Shown here: positions 1-4,847 of the stretch, piece after piece
How the letters are laid out: each line of letters starts with the position of its first letter
Position numbering within the stretch: position 1 is the stretch's first letter
NCBI GenBank assembly: GCA_002299495.1
Contig: DBNZ01000232.1
Coordinates: 1-6,267 of the forward strand
DNA from: Methylococcaceae bacterium UBA659
Lineage (GTDB): Bacteria; Pseudomonadota; Gammaproteobacteria; Methylococcales; Methylomonadaceae
Direction: 5' to 3'
DNA length: 6,267 nt
Notes under the pieces: generated by a model
What the model saw: the letters and a program-made list of their open reading frames with translations, nothing else
Told to the model about the DNA's origin: nothing
Database searches by the model: none
Program-made: the position numbers and the translations under genes

Positions 1-50
1 ATGTCGGCATTTTTTATATTGACCACAAAGCAAAAACGAAAGCAACGTAA
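1..50 (+). CDS. Possible C-terminal end of an upstream gene (partial)
   Basis: In the third frame the window opens mid-gene and reads VGIFYIDHKAKTKAT before TAA at 48-50. The VGIFYID stretch resembles the 'GLFYAD'-type strand I associate with GAF-like folds, for example the C-terminal part of HDOD signalling proteins. That recall is weak and the fragment is too short for assignment. Frame 1 is also open, from an ATG at base 1 to TAA at 55-57, but it gives a basic, low-information peptide. The gene cannot be identified from this window. Confidence 0.3.
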   Translation, partial: VGIFYIDHKAKTKAT

Positions 51-145
51 AACCTAAGCCCTGTTACGCTGTACCCGTGCCATCCATTGCTTGAAAACCG
101 CCCCTTCACTAGCTAACCATTGGGTGAAATAGCCCCGCTAAGTTC

Positions 146-976
146 ATGAAAAGATTTTTCCTGCTCGTCTTGTCAATCTGGAAAAGACAAATGAAAACTT
201 ATGTCGCTGCGGCCATGATAGGCGCCTTAATCGGCGTATTCATTTTGGCGCCCAGCTATGAATACATTTACGCTATGGAATACAAAGACGACCCCCTATC
301 GTCATTTGAATATGTCATAGGACAAATAGGGGATATATTTACCGGCAACCTCACCGAGAAGAACCTGCTGTTGTTCTATGCCGAAATCGGCGCCGTGTTA
401 GGGTTGATGTCGCTATGGATTTATCGGATGCTGAACCGGAATTTGCAGCAATCGGACGCACTAAAATCGGAGCTGGACAAGAACTTGCCTTCCATTATCC
501 GGCAAGGCGAAGGGCCGCTGTTAGAGTTCAAATCCACCCTCCGCTGGGATTTGCAAGAAAACCGCGTCAACCGCTCCCTAGAAACCGTCATCTTGAAAAC
601 ATTGTCAGGTTTTTTTAACAGCCACATTGGCGGGACATTGTTAATTGGCGTAGCCGACAATGGCGAATTGATCGGCCTAGAAAAAGATTACCAAACCTTG
701 AAAAAACCCAACAAAGACGGTTTTGAACAGGCTTTGATGACCACCCTATCGACTAATCTAGGTGCGGATTTATGTCCTTTTGTACATGTGTTGTTCCATG
801 TCGTTGACGGCAAGGATATCTGCCGGGTGATTGTTTCCCCTGCCAACCGCCCGGTATTTTTAAGCCAAGGCAATGCCCAGAAATTTTATGTCAGGACCGG
901 TTCTGGAACACGCGATTTGAATATCCAAGAAGCCTTGGATTATGTTTCAAGCCGATGGAAACAACATGCTGGCTGA
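146..976 (+). CDS. Membrane-anchored AlbA_2/Schlafen-like domain protein
   Basis: Two hydrophobic helices are visible, at about residues 19-36 and 74-95, separated by a roughly 37-residue polar loop that is probably periplasmic. A short linker at 96-115 leads to a C-terminal AlbA_2 (Schlafen AlbA-like) domain at about 120-260. Its hallmarks are E122, the LEFK motif with E127 and K129, the GGTLLIGVADNG strand-turn at 162-173, and the closing FYVRTG at 247-252. The family is annotated as putative nucleic-acid binding, and eukaryotic Schlafens use this fold as an RNase. In bacteria it is often fused to ATPase or helix-turn-helix parts, none of which is present here. The ATG at 146 has no clear Shine-Dalgarno. 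Met16 (ATG at 191) has GGAAAAGA upstream at good spacing, so the true product may be 261 aa; both starts keep the helices. No operon partner is obvious: the downstream gap is 146 bp. Domain call is fairly sure; function is unknown. Confidence 0.85.
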   Translation: MKRFFLLVLSIWKRQMKTYVAAAMIGALIGVFILAPSYEYIYAMEYKDDPLSSFEYVIGQIGDIFTGNLTEKNLLLFYAEIGAVLGLMSLWIYRMLNRNLQQSDALKSELDKNLPSIIRQGEGPLLEFKSTLRWDLQENRVNRSLETVILKTLSGFFNSHIGGTLLIGVADNGELIGLEKDYQTLKKPNKDGFEQALMTTLSTNLGADLCPFVHVLFHVVDGKDICRVIVSPANRPVFLSQGNAQKFYVRTGSGTRDLNIQEALDYVSSRWKQHAG

Positions 977-1122
977 ACCGGCAACTTTCCGCCAAAATGC
1001 GAAACAGCGCACAAATTTATATTTTGCATCCTCAGTCCAAAGCCAGACAATACACTAATCCGCCTGGGCCTTATCGTAAAAGACGTTGTCGCCCAAATGC
1101 CAAATAACACCGAAATGGCCCG

Positions 1123-2439
1123 ATGAACCTACAAAACGAATTTGTCAACTGGTTTAGAAACTCCTCCCCCTACATCCACGCACATCGCAACAAAACCTTT
1201 GTGGTTGGGTTTGGCGGCGAAGCCGTATTGGCCGAGGATTTTGACCACCATGTGCATGACTTCGCCCTGTTAAACAGCCTAGGCATCCGCTTGGTTTTGG
1301 TCTACGGCGCCCGCCCCCAGATTGACCAACGGTTGCAACTATTGGGCTGTGCGCCTAAGTTCTACCATAACTTAAGGATTACCGACGACATCGCCCTTAA
1401 CTGTGTCAAAGAAGCGGCCGGATTGGTGCGGGTCGAAATCGAGGCCTTGTTGTCATTAGGCTTGGCCAATTCGCCAATGGCCGGTGCCAAGGTGAAGGTA
1501 GCCTCGGGTAATTTTGTCACCGCCAAGCCTTTAGGCGTCATTGACGGCGTCGACTACGGCAGTACCGGCGAAGTGCGCCGTGTCGACGGCGCGGCCATCC
1601 ATCAACTATTGGACCAAGATAACGTAGTCTTGATTTCGCCCATAGGCTATTCCCCCACCGGCGACGTGTTTAACTTGTCTTCCGAACAAGTCGCGACGGC
1701 GACGGCGATCGCCCTAAAGGCTGAAAAACTGGTGTTTTTAATCGAGCAGGATTGCCTAGAGCCCGATCTTGGTGGCAACGTCCAGCAAATGACCACGGCA
1801 GAAGCCAATGCCTTCTTGGAACGGCACCCGGAACTAACTGAAAACCTCAGTCGCCCGCTAAAAGCAGCCATCCAAAGTTGTGAAGCCGGCATTGACCGCG
1901 TCCATTTGATCAATAGAAAACAAGACGGCGCTTTATTGCTGGAACTGTTCACCCATGACGGAGTGGGCACATTGATCAGTTCCACGCCTTATGAAGAACT
2001 GCGCCCGGCGACATTAAACGACATAGGCGGCATCATTGAGTTAATTAAGCCGTTGGGGCAAGAAGGCAAACTGGCCAAACGCGGTCGGGAAAAAATCGAA
2101 ATGGAAATTGCCGATTACTTGGTCATTGAAAGGGATGGCCTGATTATTGGTTGTACTGCCCTACACGCCCACCTACAACGAAAAATTGGCCTGATCGCCT
2201 GCCTTGCCGTGCACCCAGATTACCAGCGTTCGGCGCGAGGCAACCGGTTATTGGATTATGTCCAGCGCAAGGCCAAACAACTTCATTTGGACAAGCTTTA
2301 TGTCTTGTCTACCCAAACCAGCCATTGGTTTCTTGAGCGGGGATTCTTGACTGTTGACGCCTCTGAACTGCCAGAACCCTTTAAGGCGGTTTTCCAATCC
2401 GGGAGAAATTCAAAAGTTTTTATTAAGGACATTGGATGA
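1123..2439 (+). CDS. argA: Amino-acid N-acetyltransferase (N-acetylglutamate synthase)
   Basis: This cytoplasmic enzyme transfers acetyl from acetyl-CoA to L-glutamate, the first committed step of arginine biosynthesis. The 438 residues have the classical two-domain plan, close in length to E. coli ArgA (443 aa as I recall it). Residues 1-290 are an amino-acid-kinase fold (KTFVVGFGGEAV at 24-35, VLVYGARPQID at 58-68, SGNFVTAKPLGVIDGVDYG at 128-146). This domain is catalytically idle in the family and carries arginine feedback inhibition. Residues 293-438 are a GNAT domain with the acetyl-CoA-binding segment IACLAVHPDYQRSARGNRLL at 358-377 and the HWFLERGF motif at 401-408. The start at 1123 places the KTFV strand as far from the N terminus as in E. 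coli. There is no clear Shine-Dalgarno, and a tiny overlapping reading frame ends on the start codon. The 3' end overlaps cpdA by 4 nt. No key residue appears to be missing. Confidence 0.96.
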   Translation: MNLQNEFVNWFRNSSPYIHAHRNKTFVVGFGGEAVLAEDFDHHVHDFALLNSLGIRLVLVYGARPQIDQRLQLLGCAPKFYHNLRITDDIALNCVKEAAGLVRVEIEALLSLGLANSPMAGAKVKVASGNFVTAKPLGVIDGVDYGSTGEVRRVDGAAIHQLLDQDNVVLISPIGYSPTGDVFNLSSEQVATATAIALKAEKLVFLIEQDCLEPDLGGNVQQMTTAEANAFLERHPELTENLSRPLKAAIQSCEAGIDRVHLINRKQDGALLLELFTHDGVGTLISSTPYEELRPATLNDIGGIIELIKPLGQEGKLAKRGREKIEMEIADYLVIERDGLIIGCTALHAHLQRKIGLIACLAVHPDYQRSARGNRLLDYVQRKAKQLHLDKLYVLSTQTSHWFLERGFLTVDASELPEPFKAVFQSGRNSKVFIKDIG

Positions 2440-3251
2440 GTTCAGCCATGGGTCAAACCAGCAAAACATTCACCCTGTTGCATCTCACCGACTCGCATTT
2501 AATGCCCCATGCGGACAGCACATTGCTCGGGGTCAACACCGCCGATTATTTCCTAAAAATACTCGACAAATCGGTGTCTGAACAACAGCCCGTAGATTTG
2601 ATCTTATTGACCGGCGACCTTGCCCAAGACCCTAGCGCCCAAAGCTATCAATTTTTGCTGGATAATTTGCTGCCACTTAAAATTCCTTGTCTTTGCTTAC
2701 CCGGAAACCACGATGACTTTGCAATAATGCAAGCGATACTGTGCACCGACATAATCCATTGCCGCAAACAGGTCATCTTAGGAACTTGGCAGGTCATCGC
2801 CCTAAACAGTCAAATCCCGGATTCTCCCGCCGGACGCTTGGCTGATTCAGAATTGGCATTTTTGCAACAATGCTTTCAGGCCTATCCAAACCATCACAGC
2901 CTAGTGGCCGTCCATCACCATTGCCTGCCTACCCACAGCGCATGGATGGACACCATGATCATAGCCAACCATGAAGCGTTTCTGGAAACCATCAGCCACT
3001 ACAAACAGGCCAAATTGATTGTCAACGGCCATATCCACCAAGAAATGGATCGCATGTCCGGCTCAACCAGAGTCTTAGCAACGCCTTCGACCTGTTTCCA
3101 ATTTGCCCCGGCCAGCCAAACTTTCCAGGTCGACCGCACCGCCCCGGCTTATCGGGTCATCAAGCTGTTTTCAGACGGCTCGGCAACCACCGAGGTGCGC
3201 CGTTTATCGGAACGGCCTAAAGGTCTGCTCACCAACCACCACGGTTATTGA
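2436..3251 (+). CDS. cpdA: 3',5'-cyclic-AMP phosphodiesterase, calcineurin-like
   Basis: The enzyme hydrolyses cAMP to AMP in the cytoplasm using a two-metal centre and so tunes CRP-type signalling. All metallophosphoesterase blocks are present in order: LTDSH (D19, H21), GD at 60-61, GNHDD at 90-94, the VHHH stretch at 159-162, and NGHIH at 197-201. The length of 271 aa is normal for CpdA. The start at 2436 is supported by AAGGA at 2425-2429 with six bases of spacing. A second Met at residue 5 lacks better support. The ATGA overlap with argA implies one mRNA and translational coupling. The 3' end runs seven bases into the convergent rppH. Related class III phosphodiesterases can act on other phosphodiesters, so strict cAMP specificity is inferred from the family. 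Confidence 0.92.
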   Translation: MSSAMGQTSKTFTLLHLTDSHLMPHADSTLLGVNTADYFLKILDKSVSEQQPVDLILLTGDLAQDPSAQSYQFLLDNLLPLKIPCLCLPGNHDDFAIMQAILCTDIIHCRKQVILGTWQVIALNSQIPDSPAGRLADSELAFLQQCFQAYPNHHSLVAVHHHCLPTHSAWMDTMIIANHEAFLETISHYKQAKLIVNGHIHQEMDRMSGSTRVLATPSTCFQFAPASQTFQVDRTAPAYRVIKLFSDGSATTEVRRLSERPKGLLTNHHGY

Positions 3252-3805
3252 CCCAACCCTAACTTAAGCTTCCCGTTTAGCGTTTTTTTCGGCCCAGTCC
3301 AAGGCGGCGCCGTCGGTGCAACCGGTATACCGTAGCTATTAAGAATCACCCCAAGCTCGCTCATCGCTCTTTGATACACCTTGCGTTTGAAATACACCAC
3401 ATCGTTGAGCGGCTCCCAATAATCCACCCAGCACCAACTATCAAATTCCGGTTTCGGACAATGGTCAAAGCGGACATGGGAATCATTGGTCAGCAACCTA
3501 AGAATAAACCAAATTTGCTTTTGCCCAATGCACAAGGGCACAGAATTTCTTCGAATGTAGCGGTTTGGCAATCGGTACCTCAGCCAATAACGGGTGCGCC
3601 CCAAAACTTGCACATGTTGCGCTAGAAGGCCGGTTTCTTCCCAAAGCTCCCGGAACATGGCCGTCTCTGGATCCTCATCCTGATTGATCCCGCCCTGTGG
3701 AAACTGCCAGGCATCGACACCCATCCGTTTAGCCCAAAATACGCGACCCTCGTCATTGCAAAGGATGATACCGACATTAGGCCGGAATCCTTTAGAGTCA
3801 ATCAT
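3245..3805 (-). CDS. rppH: RNA pyrophosphohydrolase (Nudix)
   Basis: RppH removes pyrophosphate from 5'-triphosphorylated mRNA, which lets RNase E begin decay. The protein of 186 residues opens with MIDSKGFRPNVGIILCN, the diagnostic RppH N terminus. It has W33QFPQGG and a complete Nudix box beginning at G38: E44, then RELWEETGL at 52-60, whose glutamates bind the catalytic metals. The C-terminal tail at about 160-186 is Pro- and Lys-rich, as is common outside the Nudix core. The frame stays open upstream to 3940, but family homology begins at Met 3805, and an AGG lies about eight bases before it, so I use the short form. The gene ends inside the last codons of cpdA (7-nt tail-to-tail overlap) and is divergent from the HAD gene. 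Confidence 0.95.
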   Translation of the reverse strand: MIDSKGFRPNVGIILCNDEGRVFWAKRMGVDAWQFPQGGINQDEDPETAMFRELWEETGLLAQHVQVLGRTRYWLRYRLPNRYIRRNSVPLCIGQKQIWFILRLLTNDSHVRFDHCPKPEFDSWCWVDYWEPLNDVVYFKRKVYQRAMSELGVILNSYGIPVAPTAPPWTGPKKTLNGKLKLGLGQ

Positions 3806-3883
3806 ATTAAAACCTGTAATTTTTAGTCCGACCAGGGTCAAATATCGTTGTGATAAACTAAACGCCGTGGGACTGTTATTCAG

Positions 3884-3913
3884 TAGCATTGTTCCACAAA
3901 TAAAGCCTATAAG
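3884..3913 (+). promoter_or_regulatory. Possible promoter in the rppH/HAD divergent region
   Basis: The 144 bp between the two divergent start codons (3806-3949) must hold promoters for both genes. On the plus strand TATAAG at 3908-3913 matches five of six positions of a sigma-70 -10 box. The only candidate -35 at 18-bp spacing is the poor TAGCAT at 3884-3889. On the minus strand a TTGACC lies near 3834-3839 but lacks a convincing -10. A short GACC/GGTC inverted repeat overlaps it. This is a motif guess only. Confidence 0.25.
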
Positions 3914-3949
3914 CCATACCACAAAAAGATTAATAACCACGGGATTAAC

Positions 3950-4636
3950 GTGAGCTTAGCTATTTTTGACTTGGACAATACCTTGATCGGTGATGACAGC
4001 GATTATCTATGGGGGCAATTTTTGGTTGACCAAGGTATCGTTGATAAACACCAATACGAACAGGCCAATACCAAATTTTATGATGACTACAAACAAGGCC
4101 GTTTGGATATCGCCGAATTTTTAGCCTTCTCGTTGAAACCGTTGGCACACCATCCGGCTGGCCAACTGCATGAATGGCGGGAAACATTCATTGCAACCAT
4201 CATCAAGCCACTGTTGCTAGAACCCGCCATGCAGTTGATAGCCAAGCACCGCCAGCGGGGCGATACCCTGATGGTCATCACCGCTACTAACCGCTTTGTC
4301 ACAGAACCCATCGTCAAGCTATATGGCATCGAAAACCTGCTGGCCACCACGCCCGAATTTGCCGATGGCCGCTATACCGGCCGATATGTAGGAACCCCTT
4401 GCTTCCAAGAGGGCAAAGTCAAACAGTTGCAAGCATGGCTACGGCAATCCGCAGAAAGTCTTGCCGGCAGTTGGTTTTACAGTGACTCCCACAACGATTT
4501 GCCCTTATTAAAACGGGTTGACAACCCAGTCGCGGTGAATCCCGATGACATCTTAAGGGATTATGCCAATAACGCGGGCTGGCCGACCATCAGCTTACGG
4601 GACGGCGTTTGCCCACATCACCATTTCCATAAATGA
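3950..4636 (+). CDS. HAD family subclass IB phosphatase, possible histidinol-phosphatase
   Basis: This is a soluble HAD phosphatase of the SerB/CicA-like IB group. It shows motif I FDLDNT at 6-11 (nucleophile D7, acid D9), motif II threonine in VITAT at 109-113, motif III lysine near K156, and motif IV YSDSHNDLPLL at 177-187 with D179 and D183. A helical C1 cap lies between motifs I and II (about 18-100). The GTG at 3950 must be the start, because motif I begins six residues later and no other start precedes it. At 228 aa the length is normal. From memory, the Pseudomonas aeruginosa homologue next to rppH (PA0335) was reported as a histidinol phosphate phosphatase. The same place beside rppH makes that role plausible here, but the substrate cannot be read from the sequence. 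Phosphoserine phosphatase or another small phosphomonoester phosphatase is the alternative. Confidence 0.9.
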   Translation: MSLAIFDLDNTLIGDDSDYLWGQFLVDQGIVDKHQYEQANTKFYDDYKQGRLDIAEFLAFSLKPLAHHPAGQLHEWRETFIATIIKPLLLEPAMQLIAKHRQRGDTLMVITATNRFVTEPIVKLYGIENLLATTPEFADGRYTGRYVGTPCFQEGKVKQLQAWLRQSAESLAGSWFYSDSHNDLPLLKRVDNPVAVNPDDILRDYANNAGWPTISLRDGVCPHHHFHK

Positions 4637-4638
4637 CC

Positions 4639-4655
4639 CGCATTTCAAGAATGCG
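4639..4655 (+). terminator. Hairpin just after the HAD gene, possible weak terminator
   Basis: CGCATT pairs perfectly with AATGCG around a five-base loop, three bases after the HAD stop codon. The position fits a transcript end, but no T-run follows. It is therefore not a canonical intrinsic terminator and could instead stabilise the 3' end or be chance. Confidence 0.35.
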
Positions 4656-4694
4656 AATGGATTATTGCCGTCAATATCCGTTATCATCTAACCA

Positions 4695-4726
4695 ATTACC
4701 TTTTTCCCTATAGGGTTAAAGGAAAT
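4695..4726. promoter_or_regulatory. 32-bp imperfect palindrome, operator-like dyad
   Basis: The left arm ATTaCCTTTttCCCTA is mirrored by TAGGGttAAAGGaAAT, with 13 of 16 positions paired and no central spacer. The core CCCTATAGGG is a perfect 10-bp palindrome. The spacer-free symmetry suits a homodimeric repressor or activator site better than an RNA hairpin, although a stem is also possible. It sits about 120 bp before the coiled-coil gene in otherwise non-coding DNA and contains TATAGG, which could serve as a -10. I do not recognise the regulator. Confidence 0.45.
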
Positions 4727-4781
4727 GACAACCATCGCGCCCAAACGACCCGCCCTATTCCGGCTGAAGTTTGGCGCATAA

Positions 4782-4820
4782 CAACAAGAGAAGGTCTTGT
4801 TGGCCGGTTAAGCCGACAAG
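4782..4820 (+). promoter_or_regulatory. Two mutually exclusive leader hairpins before the coiled-coil gene
   Basis: Hairpin A pairs CAACAAGA (4782-4789) with TCTTGTTG (4795-4802) around GAAGG. Hairpin B pairs CTTGTTGGC (4796-4804) with GCCGACAAG (4812-4820), nine pairs including one G-U, around a seven-base loop. They share CTTGTTG, so only one can form at a time. Seven bases after B comes TTTTT (4828-4832), then the ribosome binding site. The arrangement resembles an attenuator or a translation switch. The U-run is short and offset from the stem, so a terminator role is uncertain. I do not recognise a known riboswitch class. Confidence 0.4.
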
Positions 4821-4832
4821 GGCCTACTTTTT

Positions 4833-4840
4833 AAAGGGGA
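4833..4840 (+). promoter_or_regulatory. Strong ribosome binding site fixing the start at 4848
   Basis: AAAGGGGA lies seven bases before the ATG at 4848 and is the best Shine-Dalgarno in the window. It fixes that ATG as the start, rather than the GTG at 4841 in another frame, which closes at 5098. Confidence 0.75.
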
Positions 4841-4847
4841 GTGACAG

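Noticed and set aside
91..119. TTGAAA with a downstream TAACCA as a promoter for the AlbA_2 gene
   Set aside because: The -10 matches the consensus at only two of six positions.
1024..1056. TTGCAT with TACACT as a sigma-70 promoter for argA
   Set aside because: The spacing is 21 bp, too long for a normal promoter, and the -10 is only a moderate match.
3261..3290. Seven-T run at 3283-3289 as an intrinsic terminator for cpdA
   Set aside because: No stem longer than two or three pairs precedes it, and it lies within rppH codons for lysines near the C terminus.
3849..3864. TGTGA half-site between rppH and the HAD gene as a CRP site, tempting because cpdA is nearby
   Set aside because: The second half (TCACA at six-base spacing) is absent.
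3806..3940. In-frame N-terminal extension of rppH by 45 codons, giving a hydrophobic start (MVINLFVVWLIGFICG...)
   Set aside because: RppH proteins begin at the MIDSKGFRPNVG segment. The extension is AT-rich promoter DNA, which tends to translate as hydrophobic residues, and nothing supports a membrane-bound RppH.
4706..4715. CCCTATAGGG read as a phage T7-type promoter remnant
   Set aside because: Only the last bases agree with the T7 consensus. The match is explained by the palindrome, and no phage genes are nearby.
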